Positions 1 to 5,079 of a stretch of 5,102 bases of DNA are shown here, one piece after another (the first letter of the stretch is position 1; the number at the start of each line of letters is the position of its first letter). The position numbers were made by a program, and so were the translations under genes. Below the pieces are notes generated by a model. That model searched no databases, was not told the origin of the DNA, and was given only the letters and a program-made list of their open reading frames with translations. Source of the DNA: Phycisphaerae bacterium. GTDB taxonomy: Bacteria; Planctomycetota; Phycisphaerae; Phycisphaerales; SM1A02. The DNA lies in assembly GCA_002690755.1 (NCBI GenBank), contig NZFT01000073.1:2507-7608 (forward strand), written 5' to 3'.

Positions 1-362
1 CCGATCGCCTCGGCACGACGTCGCGCCGCCTCGAGCGCATGCTCGCTGATGTCACAGCCCATCCAGGTGATCTCACGATCCGGAAAGGTCCGCCGGGTCC
101 GCATCGCCAGCCGCAGCGGAAGATCGCCACTCCCGGTCGCGACATCGAGGATGCGAACCGGCCGATCGTCGGCCAGTGCTTCGAGGTGCGGTCGAAGACG
201 ACGCCAGAGGATCAGATCCGCCGACGCGATTCGATTCAGGCGGGCGAGGCCGTGAAGCGCGCGATCATGTTCCGTCGCTCCCAGATCCGGGTCGTCCATC
301 AGCTCGGGAACGAGGATTCGGCGATGCAATGCCACGGAGGCATCGTAGGGAACGCCCGGCAT
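1..362 (-). CDS. Class I SAM-dependent methyltransferase, N-terminal part (runs off left edge)
   Basis: This gene reads leftward and is cut by the window edge after 120 complete codons, so the C-terminal part is missing. Residues 71-80 (ILDVATGSGD) are a textbook motif I, the glycine-rich S-adenosylmethionine binding loop after the first Rossmann strand. GCDIS at 102-106 is the acidic end of strand 2, with D104 in the position that usually contacts the ribose. Before the Rossmann core lies a conserved-looking segment, LMDDP (21-25) then H32, ALHGLARLNR (35-44) and W53. I associate this N-terminus with a planctomycete methyltransferase group often found beside type III polyketide synthase and FAD-dependent oxidoreductase genes; that is recalled family knowledge and the neighbours here are not visible. 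The start is the only good ATG in the open frame, but it has no clear Shine-Dalgarno; the frame is open upstream to a TGA near 526. The substrate cannot be told from this fragment. Methyltransferase fold is near certain; the subgroup is moderate. Confidence 0.85.
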   Translation of the reverse strand, partial: MPGVPYDASVALHRRILVPELMDDPDLGATEHDRALHGLARLNRIASADLILWRRLRPHLEALADDRPVRILDVATGSGDLPLRLAMRTRRTFPDREITWMGCDISEHALEAARRRAEAI

Positions 363-701
363 CGCTCGGTCAAAGATCGGGGTTTTCAGTCCTTGGAGCG
401 GCGATTTCTTTCGTGTCCGTCCCGGATGCCCTGAAACGGGATTGAAAACGATCGGTGATTCCTCAAGTTTTCGGTGGAGCGGGCGGCCTGGTGCATTACC
501 ATCGACACGACGCGAGCGCGCGTTTCAGAAGTGCCTTTTCCCTCATCGCCCCTGGCCACCTCCAAAATGGCTGGGGGCGATGTCCTTTTGAAGGTCGGGC
601 GGCATTCGAGTCGCTCGACGTCTCCAACGCCACGATCGCGGACCACGGGCGACCTCGGGGGCGATCGGAACCGCGGCGGCCGAAGCGGGTACCTTCCGGA
701 C
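363..701. other. Divergent intergenic region, no gene recognised
   Basis: These 339 bases separate the leftward methyltransferase from the rightward sulfatase. All six frames are partly open, as expected in GC-rich DNA, but none gives a recognisable protein. The sulfatase frame is open back to a GTG at 474, yet the translation of 474-701 is Arg/Ser/Pro-rich without domain character, and a signal peptide begins at 702. The strongest structure is the hairpin at 545-581. A 7-base inverted repeat (CGATCGC 633-639 with GCGATCG 661-667) lies closer to the sulfatase. Both promoters must lie here if the genes are independently transcribed, but I found no -35/-10 pair good enough to annotate. TTGAAA at 442-447 is a fair -35 on the plus strand with no acceptable -10 17 bases on. 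Confidence 0.7.
545..581. repeat. Long imperfect inverted repeat (hairpin) upstream of the sulfatase
   Basis: Bases 545-558 pair with 568-581: eight Watson-Crick pairs (ATCGCCCC with GGGGCGAT), two G-T wobbles, then four more Watson-Crick pairs (GCCA with TGGC). The loop is nine bases (559-567). On the plus strand it is followed by GTCCTTTTG, a short T-run that begins a few bases late for a classical intrinsic terminator. It sits about 120 bases before the sulfatase ATG, so it could fold in that gene's leader, act as a protein-binding dyad, or stop transcription from either side. The pairing is seen directly; any role is inference. Confidence 0.6.
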
Positions 702-2210
702 ATGCATGCAGCTTTTCTCCGGTGTTGTTTTCGATCCGCGACGATCGTGTTCGCCGCGATCATCTCACACCCGGGCACGGTCGCGGTGGCGATCTCGGAC
801 GAAGGGCCGGGAGCGACTTCCGAGTCGAGCTCGGCGCGAACGCCGAACGTGGTCCTGATCGTCGCCGACGATCTCGGGTGGGCCGACATCACGCCGAACA
901 ATCCGACGACCTTCTACCGCACGCCCAATCTCGAGCGTCTGGCCGCATCGGGGGTCCGGTTCACGCAGGCCTACGCCGCATCCCCGGTCTGCAGTCCGAC
1001 GCGGGGAAGCATCATGACCGGACGGCATCCGGCTCGAACGAGGACGACCGACTGGTTCGATGGCGCGCGGAAGGCCCGCCTGATCCCCGCCGACTACCGA
1101 CGCGAACTCCCGCTCGAGGAACGAACCATCGCCGAGTGCCTCGGCGATGCGGGATACGACACCTTCTTCGCCGGCAAGTGGCATCTCGGGCCGGAGGGGC
1201 GTTGGCCGGAGGATCAGGGTTTCGACGTCAATCGCGGAGGTTGGACCCGGGGCGGCCCGTACGGGGGCGGAAAGTACTTCTCGCCCTACGGAAATCCCCG
1301 GCTCGAGGACGGACCCCGCGGTGAACATCTGCCGGATCGGCTCGCCCGCGAGACGGTCGAGTTCATGGAAGGCCGGGCGGGTGCGCCGTTTCTCGCGGTC
1401 CTCTCGTTCTATTCGGTGCACACGCCGTTGCTCGCACCGGAAGCACTCGTCGAAACCCACCGATCGCGAAGGGCATCGTTGGAGATCGACGGGCCGCGCT
1501 GGGGACGGGAGCGAGCCCGCAAGGTGCGCCTGGTCCAGGATCATGCGGTCTATGCGGCCATGGTCGAGACGATGGATCGAGCCGTGGGTACGGTGCTCGA
1601 CGGACTCGCGCGACTCGGGCTCGCCGACGACACGGTGGTGATCTTCTTCAGCGACAACGGCGGCCTCTCGACCAGCGAGGGACATCCGACCTCCAATCTT
1701 CCGTTTCGCGCCGGGAAGGGATGGTTGTACGAAGGCGGGATTCGCGGGCCCTGCATCGTCGCCGCGCCGGGTGCGGCGGTGGAGGCGGTCTGTGACACGC
1801 CGATCACCAGTTCGGATCTTCTGCCGACGATCCTCGACCTCTGCGGCGTCGAGCCGGACGCCGATCGTCCGATCGACGGTCGTTCCTTCCGTCCGCTGCT
1901 CGAGGATCCTCGACGGGCGGACGTCCCACGTGATCTTCACTGGCATTACCCGCACTACGGGAATCAGGGCGGGGCCCCGAGCGGGGCGATCCGTTCCGGC
2001 GATCTGAAACTGATCGAGTGGTTCGAGGACGGCCGGATCGAGTTGTTCGATCTCGCCTCGGATCCCGGGGAACGGGTCGACCTTGCGCGGACGCGTCCCG
2101 ATGAGGTTCGGCGACTCGCGGCCTCGCTGGCGGGATGGCGACTGGGAATCGACGCGGCGATGCCGAGACCGAATCCCGAGCACGAACCGCCGCCGACCAA
2201 GGACGATTGA
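702..2210 (+). CDS. Exported Cys-type sulfatase (arylsulfatase A-like)
   Basis: This is a 502-residue formylglycine-dependent sulfatase (sulfatase family, alkaline phosphatase superfamily), which hydrolyses sulfate esters, probably on a sulfated glycan outside the cytoplasm. The ATG at 702 was chosen because it opens a signal peptide: Arg at 7 and 11, hydrophobic core about 13-21, likely cleavage after AVA at 28-30. No strong Shine-Dalgarno precedes it, and a longer frame from GTG 474 adds only non-domain sequence. Active-site features are all present: metal ligands D56-D57 in VADDLGW; the modification motif C97-S-P-T-R101, whose Cys is converted to formylglycine; K159 and H161 in GKWHLG; H240 in SVHTPL; D318-N319 in FFSDNGG; and K339 in RAGKGW. 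The C-terminal subdomain (HYPHYGNQGG at 415-424, IRSGDLKLIEW, ELFDLASDPGE) and the closing MPRPNPEHEP are typical of planctomycete and Bacteroidetes arylsulfatase A-like enzymes. It is intact and of normal length. Maturation needs a sulfatase-modifying enzyme encoded elsewhere. The exact substrate cannot be read from sequence. Confidence 0.96.
   Translation: MHAAFLRCCFRSATIVFAAIISHPGTVAVAISDEGPGATSESSSARTPNVVLIVADDLGWADITPNNPTTFYRTPNLERLAASGVRFTQAYAASPVCSPTRGSIMTGRHPARTRTTDWFDGARKARLIPADYRRELPLEERTIAECLGDAGYDTFFAGKWHLGPEGRWPEDQGFDVNRGGWTRGGPYGGGKYFSPYGNPRLEDGPRGEHLPDRLARETVEFMEGRAGAPFLAVLSFYSVHTPLLAPEALVETHRSRRASLEIDGPRWGRERARKVRLVQDHAVYAAMVETMDRAVGTVLDGLARLGLADDTVVIFFSDNGGLSTSEGHPTSNLPFRAGKGWLYEGGIRGPCIVAAPGAAVEAVCDTPITSSDLLPTILDLCGVEPDADRPIDGRSFRPLLEDPRRADVPRDLHWHYPHYGNQGGAPSGAIRSGDLKLIEWFEDGRIELFDLASDPGERVDLARTRPDEVRRLAASLAGWRLGIDAAMPRPNPEHEPPPTKDD
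1890..1923. repeat. 34-bp two-part dyad inside the sulfatase gene
   Basis: A perfect 12-base palindrome, CGAGGATCCTCG (1901-1912), is flanked at equal distance by CGTCCG (1890-1895) and CGGACG (1918-1923), which are also mutual inverted repeats about the same centre (between 1906 and 1907). The 5-base spacers on the two sides are partly complementary too. It lies in the coding sequence for the C-terminal subdomain (around RSFRPLLEDPRRADV), so protein coding is its main explanation, and it may be chance in GC-rich DNA. Confidence 0.45.
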
Positions 2211-2225
2211 ACTTCGAAATCCCGC

Positions 2226-2230
2226 GGAGG
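2226..2230 (+). promoter_or_regulatory. Ribosome binding site of the DUF1080 gene
   Basis: GGAGG ends nine bases before the ATG at 2240. It decides the start: a longer open frame back to 2135 overlaps the sulfatase and lacks such a site, while the ATG at 2240 opens a signal peptide. A second ATG three codons on (2249) is possible but less well spaced. Confidence 0.8.
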
Positions 2231-2239
2231 ACGGTTAGG

Positions 2240-3178
2240 ATGAATCCCATGAACGCCAGAACGAATTCGTCGATCGTCGGTCTCGCCGCGGCCCTTCTCC
2301 TCTCCGCGACGCCGATCGGCGTCGGACAGGTCGGTGATCCACCGTCGCCGATCGCGAAGCCCGCGAAGCGGCAGGTCGCGAAACCCGAAGTGCCGACGCC
2401 CCCGGAGAAGAACGGATGGCGGTCGCTCTTCAACGGGCGGAACCTCGACGGCTGGATCTACAAGGAGCGGGGTTCGGCGCTCGGGGTGGATCCTTCTTCG
2501 ACGGTCAAGGTCGAGGACGGCGTGATTCGGATGGACTACGCGGGATGGGATTCCTTCGACGGTCGGTTCGGCCATCTCTTTCACGAGGTGCCGTTCGATC
2601 GCTATCGAGTCCGAGTGGTCTACCGCTTCCTCGGGGAGCAGGTGAAGGGCGGACCCGGCTGGGCGTACCGGAACAGCGGGATCATGCTTCACTGCCAGGA
2701 TCCGAAGTCGATGCGCACCGATCAGGATTTTCCGGTCTCCGTCGAAGTCCAGTTGCTCGGAGGAAGCGGCTCGGGCAAGCGATCCACCGCGAATCTCTGC
2801 ACGCCGGGGACGAACGTCGAGATGAAGCAGGAAGTCGTCACCCGGCACTGCATCAATTCGAAGAGCGAGACGTTTCACGGCGAACAGTGGGTGACCGCGG
2901 AGGTCGAGGTGCTCGGCAACGAGTCGATCACCCACTACGTGAACGGGGTCGAAGTGATGAAGTACCAGCGACCGCAGCTCGATCCGAACGATCCCGACGC
3001 ACGAACCCTGATGCAGATTCGAAACGGCGAGGTCATGTTGGACCGAGGATGGATCTCGCTCCAGGGCGAGAGTCATCCGGTCGAGTTCAAGTCGGTCGAG
3101 ATCAGGCCGCTGCCCGCGGCGAATCCGGCGAATCCGGCGGAGACGCCGACGCCGCCTTCGATCCGCAAGGGCGGATGA
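2240..3178 (+). CDS. Exported DUF1080 protein (3-keto-disaccharide hydrolase-like)
   Basis: This 312-residue protein has a signal peptide (positive N-terminus, hydrophobic IVGLAAALLLSA at 12-23, probable cleavage near residue 29), a Pro/Lys-rich linker (about 33-57) and one domain of the DUF1080 / 3-keto-disaccharide hydrolase family (Pfam PF06439, concanavalin-like beta sandwich) spanning about 58-291. Diagnostic stretches are GWRSLFNGRNLDGW (59-72), NSGIMLHCQDP (145-155), FPVSVEVQLLGG (164-175), HYVNGVEVM (232-240) and the ending WISLQGESHPVEFKSVEIRP (271-290). Some members of the family hydrolyse 3-keto-glycosides; many planctomycete copies are uncharacterised, so activity is inferred. The last 20 residues (ANPANPAETPTPP) are low-complexity. 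It starts 29 bp after the sulfatase stop on the same strand with a strong Shine-Dalgarno, so the two are probably one operon handling modified glycans outside the cytoplasm. Family assignment is strong; substrate is unknown. Confidence 0.93.
   Translation: MNPMNARTNSSIVGLAAALLLSATPIGVGQVGDPPSPIAKPAKRQVAKPEVPTPPEKNGWRSLFNGRNLDGWIYKERGSALGVDPSSTVKVEDGVIRMDYAGWDSFDGRFGHLFHEVPFDRYRVRVVYRFLGEQVKGGPGWAYRNSGIMLHCQDPKSMRTDQDFPVSVEVQLLGGSGSGKRSTANLCTPGTNVEMKQEVVTRHCINSKSETFHGEQWVTAEVEVLGNESITHYVNGVEVMKYQRPQLDPNDPDARTLMQIRNGEVMLDRGWISLQGESHPVEFKSVEIRPLPAANPANPAETPTPPSIRKGG
3118..3140 (+). repeat. Short 9-bp tandem repeat in the DUF1080 3' end
   Basis: GGCGAATCC occurs twice back to back (3118-3126 and 3127-3135), followed by a partial third unit (GGCGG). 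It encodes the Ala-Asn-Pro repeat in the low-complexity C-terminal tail. It looks like a simple slippage-type expansion in an unconstrained tail. Confidence 0.6.
3161..3176. repeat. Small hairpin at the convergent gene ends
   Basis: ATCCGC (3161-3166) and GCGGAT (3171-3176) form a perfect six-pair stem with the loop AAGG. It overlaps the DUF1080 stop codon region and lies just before the convergent glycosyltransferase stop. No T-run follows on either strand, so it is at best a weak terminator-like element. The 7-base gap (3179-3185) leaves no room for a separate terminator. Confidence 0.3.
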
Positions 3179-3185
3179 TCCGGTC

Positions 3186-4025
3186 TCACTCCGTGACGCG
3201 ACCGGTTTCGTCGCGACCCCATCCGGTCTCGCCGGAGGCGATCTGCCGTTTCGCGATGAGTCGCTCGGCGATCCGAACGTAACCGTACACCAGCATCGCC
3301 GGCCATTCCCAGGGCCGGACGATCATCTGCTTGAAGATGCCGCCGCCACGGGCGACGTGGTTCTTCATCAACTCCGGGAACCGTCGTTCGAGTTCGTACT
3401 TGCCGCGCCGGACCCGCGATCGCACGGTGATCATCGCGTCGATCGTTTTCGGCGGTTTCACGATCGCTTCCGAGGCGTTCACCGTGAATCGTTCGGAAGG
3501 CCTGAAGTGTCCCTGGACGTAACCGTCGTCGGCGATGATCTCCGGAAAGTCGGCCCAGCGTGCTCTTCCATGCTCGCCGACCACGAAGCAGCCGCTTCCA
3601 TTCGGGGCGCCGTCGCCGAAGTAGGCGTTGAAGCGCTGCGCCCGGTAGAACAGCCGCATCGCGAACGAGAGTCCGGAAAGATCGAACCCGGGTCGCGGAG
3701 AGACGATCGTCTTCTCATCGTCGAGGGCGTCGAACAGATGACGAACGGCGTCCGGCCGCAGTTCGATGTCTCCATCGAGGAACATCCGGGGAAACGAGGT
3801 GATGCCGGCCTCGCCCAGATTCAGGGCGTTGGTCTTTCCGGGGGTGTCGGTCTCGATGACCCGGATCGAATCGTCGATGCCCCGGGCGATCTCCGCGGTC
3901 CGGTCGGTGCAGGCGTTGACCACCACCACGATCTCGAGATCGGGAACGCCACCCGCCAGCACGCCACGGAGGGTGCGCTCGATCACGGCTGCTTCATTGT
4001 GGGCTGGAATGACGACGCTGGGCAC
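3186..4025 (-). CDS. Family 2 glycosyltransferase
   Basis: This 279-residue protein is a GT-A fold, GT2-type glycosyltransferase that transfers a sugar from a nucleotide-sugar donor to an unknown acceptor. It begins directly at the first beta strand, SVVIPAHNEAAVIERTL (3-19), with the usual nucleotide-binding strand IVVVVNACTDRT (32-43). GKTNALNLG (63-71) is characteristic of the family. D84-G-D86 in FLDGDIEL is the DxD metal/donor motif. ADDGYV (165-170) sits where the catalytic acidic residues are expected, and RVRRGKYELERRF (204-216) occupies the place of the QxxRW-like region. A Trp-Pro-rich hydrophobic stretch near the C-terminus (PWEWPAMLVYGYV, 238-250) followed by a basic helix could sit on the membrane, but there is no clear multi-span region. 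The start is GTG at 4025, supported by GGAGG ten bases upstream and by motif 1 following at once. It is convergent with the DUF1080 gene and lies 231 bp downstream of the b562-type gene. A role in cell-surface polysaccharide or glycolipid synthesis is plausible but not shown. Confidence 0.9.
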   Translation of the reverse strand: MPSVVIPAHNEAAVIERTLRGVLAGGVPDLEIVVVVNACTDRTAEIARGIDDSIRVIETDTPGKTNALNLGEAGITSFPRMFLDGDIELRPDAVRHLFDALDDEKTIVSPRPGFDLSGLSFAMRLFYRAQRFNAYFGDGAPNGSGCFVVGEHGRARWADFPEIIADDGYVQGHFRPSERFTVNASEAIVKPPKTIDAMITVRSRVRRGKYELERRFPELMKNHVARGGGIFKQMIVRPWEWPAMLVYGYVRIAERLIAKRQIASGETGWGRDETGRVTE

Positions 4026-4035
4026 GTTTCCTGAT

Positions 4036-4040
4036 CCTCC
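4036..4040 (-). promoter_or_regulatory. Ribosome binding site of the glycosyltransferase
   Basis: On the minus strand GGAGG (continuing as GGAGGAT) lies ten bases before the GTG start at 4025. It supports the non-ATG start. Its first G (4040) is also the last base of the inverted repeat arm 4040-4048, so folding of the leader could affect access to it. Confidence 0.75.
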
Positions 4041-4097
4041 GGCGGAGTGGATGCGTTTCAGCTGACTCCGGTCCCCACCGGCACCCGAACTCCGCCG
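4040..4097 (-). repeat. Nested inverted repeats ending on the glycosyltransferase Shine-Dalgarno
   Basis: CGGCGGAGT (4040-4048) and ACTCCGCCG (4089-4097) are a perfect 9-base inverted repeat. Between them CCGGT (4068-4072) and ACCGG (4077-4081) form a second perfect 5-pair stem with a 4-base loop. In RNA from the minus strand this gives a two-tier stem whose 3' arm abuts the GGAGG of the glycosyltransferase. The complementarity is seen directly; regulation of translation by it is inference. Confidence 0.5.
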
Positions 4098-4143
4098 TGT
4101 CCGACATCGGCCGTTTGCGTATCAAAGTCGTCTCGAATCGCGG

Positions 4144-4149
4144 ATTCTA
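4144..4149 (-). promoter_or_regulatory. Possible -10 element for the glycosyltransferase
   Basis: On the minus strand this reads TAGAAT (five of six bases of TATAAT), about 120 bases before the GTG start. The hexamer 17 bases upstream (GAGCCT) is a poor -35, so support is weak. It directly abuts the dyad 4150-4171, which would place an operator-like palindrome in the promoter spacer. Confidence 0.3.
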
Positions 4150-4171
4150 AGCCTGTTTGGGGGATCAGGCT
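4150..4171. repeat. Operator-like inverted repeat next to the possible -10
   Basis: AGCCTG (4150-4155) and CAGGCT (4166-4171) are perfect inverted repeats separated by ten bases. On the minus strand the right arm runs straight into TAGAAT. A 22-bp dyad of this size could be a repressor site or a small RNA hairpin. No regulator gene is visible in the window. Confidence 0.4.
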
Positions 4172-4180
4172 CGAAAATCG

Positions 4181-4255
4181 CGGCCCGGGAGCGACCTGGC
4201 CCGCCGACTGGATCGTCGGGGGACGGGTGATCTTCCGCATCGGTGCCCCGGGCCG
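4181..4255 (-). repeat. Inverted repeat flanking an inner hairpin downstream of the b562-type gene
   Basis: CGGCCCGGG (4181-4189) and CCCGGGCCG (4247-4255) are perfect 9-base inverted repeats. The right copy begins one base after the upstream gene's stop codon in the direction of transcription. Inside, CCGAC (4204-4208) pairs with GTCGG (4215-4219), and CCC 4200-4202 can extend it with GGG 4220-4222 across a bulged G. On the minus strand the outer stem is followed by CGATTTTCG, a short T-run, so this could be a large, weak transcription terminator for the EF-hand/b562 gene. Confidence 0.45.
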
Positions 4256-4256
4256 G

Positions 4257-5069
4257 TCAGTTCTCGAAGAGATCGTGGCTGTCCGACCGGATCGTGACCA
4301 CCGTCTTGACCGCGGCCTTCGCCCCGGCGGCATCCCCCTCGAGGGCGGCCTGTTCGATCTGGAGCGCCGCGAGTATGGCTTTGATCATGTCGATCTGGAA
4401 GGCGGCTCGATAGGCCTTTTCGTCACTCCCGAACTTCGCCTTCGCGGCATCGCTCATGGGCACCGATCCGCTGTGCTGCTTGGCGGTCATGAGCGAGGTC
4501 TGCAGCGTCCGGATCGCCTTGAGATCGTTCTGCATGGAGATGTCGTCGAACTTGGCGCGGCGGATGCTTCGTAGGGCCCGACCCGAAACCTCCATCGCCT
4601 CGTTGAAGGCTTCGCGGGGATCGACGGGTTTCGCGGCCGCGGGTGAGTCCTGCGGTGCCCGCTGCATTTCGCCGCCTCGACCCGTGGGTCGGTCGCCCAT
4701 CCTGGTCTCGACGAATGCGATCACCTCTACCCGGGTGACGTAGCCGTCACCGTCGGCGTCGGCCTGCTTGAAGAAACGTCCGTTGCCGGCGCCACCGCCG
4801 TTGGCGGCCTCCGTCTCGGAGATCCGCCCGTCCTCGTCGGCGTCCGCCCGCATCATCCGGTTCGCGATCATCTCGGGGCTGGCGCCCCGATTCCCTCGCT
4901 CGCCTCTCATTCGATCGCCGCGCCGGCCACGGTCGGCGTCCGAACGTTCGCTCGCGTCGCCAGCGGATCCGGGTTCGCCGCTGGTGCCGCCGGTCTGTGC
5001 GATGGTGGGGCTCGAGAGCAGGAGCGTGAACAAGCCGAGGGTGGCGAGGGTGCGGGTACGAATGGGCAT
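4257..5069 (-). CDS. Exported protein with two EF-hand loops and a cytochrome b562-type domain
   Basis: This 270-residue protein starts with a clear signal peptide (Arg at 4 and 6, hydrophobic LATLGLFTLLLSS, probable cleavage after TIA at 22-24). A low-complexity Gly/Asp/Arg-rich region follows (25-63). Two canonical EF-hand loops come next: DADEDGRISETE (76-87) and DADGDGYVTRVE (104-115), with Asp at loop positions 1, 3 and 5 and Glu at 12, so calcium binding is expected. After a Pro-rich linker (about 126-150), residues 151-270 look like a four-helix bundle of the cytochrome b562 family. FNEAMEVSGRALRSI (155-169) matches the first helix of that family and places M159 at its heme-ligand Met; the ending TIRSDSHDLFEN (259-270) matches the last helix, with H265 at the ligand His and R261 four residues before it. 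A periplasmic b-type heme or regulatory role is inferred, and loss of heme binding in this branch is possible. The start is supported by GGAG six bases upstream. It is the first visible gene upstream of the glycosyltransferase on this strand. Confidence 0.88.
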   Translation of the reverse strand: MPIRTRTLATLGLFTLLLSSPTIAQTGGTSGEPGSAGDASERSDADRGRRGDRMRGERGNRGASPEMIANRMMRADADEDGRISETEAANGGGAGNGRFFKQADADGDGYVTRVEVIAFVETRMGDRPTGRGGEMQRAPQDSPAAAKPVDPREAFNEAMEVSGRALRSIRRAKFDDISMQNDLKAIRTLQTSLMTAKQHSGSVPMSDAAKAKFGSDEKAYRAAFQIDMIKAILAALQIEQAALEGDAAGAKAAVKTVVTIRSDSHDLFEN

Positions 5070-5075
5070 CGAGGA

Positions 5076-5079
5076 CTCC
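5076..5079 (-). promoter_or_regulatory. Ribosome binding site of the EF-hand/b562 gene
   Basis: On the minus strand GGAG lies six bases before the ATG at 5069, supporting that start. The promoter is not visible; only 33 bases remain between the start codon and the window edge. Confidence 0.6.

Larger units (their letters stand above)
4026..4256 (-). other. Structured intergenic/leader region before the glycosyltransferase
   Basis: This 231-base gap between two same-strand genes contains no recognisable coding sequence. It holds, in the direction of transcription, an outer 9-base inverted repeat starting one base after the upstream stop codon, an inner hairpin, a dyad beside a TTAGAAT element, a second outer 9-base inverted repeat with its own inner stem, and the Shine-Dalgarno of the glycosyltransferase. 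The sub-features are listed separately. Its size and content suggest that the glycosyltransferase has its own promoter or a regulated leader. Confidence 0.6.

Noticed and set aside
430..450. CRISPR-repeat-like word (GGGATTGAAAAC, reverse GTTTTCAATCCC)
   Set aside because: It resembles the ends of some CRISPR repeats but occurs once only, with no spaced copies and no cas genes, so it is coincidence.
442..470. Possible sulfatase promoter with TTGAAA as -35
   Set aside because: The hexamer 17 bases downstream (AAGTTT) does not resemble a -10, so the pair is not supported.
474..701. N-terminal extension of the sulfatase from GTG 474
   Set aside because: The added 76 residues are low-complexity Arg/Ser/Pro-rich and would bury the signal peptide that begins at Met 702; the region also contains the 545-581 hairpin.
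386..901. Minus-strand open frame of 171 codons across the divergent region
   Set aside because: It overlaps both the sulfatase signal-peptide region and the intergenic hairpin, has no domain character, and is not in the methyltransferase frame.
765..2183. Long open frame of about 470 codons on the minus strand opposite the sulfatase
   Set aside because: It lies fully antisense to a sulfatase with all catalytic motifs. Its translation is Arg/Asp-rich with no domain, which is typical of shadow frames in GC-rich codon-biased DNA.
2135..2239. N-terminal extension of the DUF1080 protein overlapping the sulfatase
   Set aside because: A well-spaced GGAGG and a signal peptide mark the ATG at 2240; the extension reads as out-of-frame sulfatase sequence.
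1964..3076. Open frame of 370 codons on the minus strand opposite the DUF1080 gene and the sulfatase end
   Set aside because: Antisense shadow of two well-supported genes; no recognisable domain and no ribosome binding site tied to it.
4047..4574. Plus-strand open frame of 175 codons across the glycosyltransferase leader and b562-type gene
   Set aside because: It is antisense to the end of the EF-hand/b562 gene, whose final helix shows clear family motifs; the frame has no recognisable content of its own.
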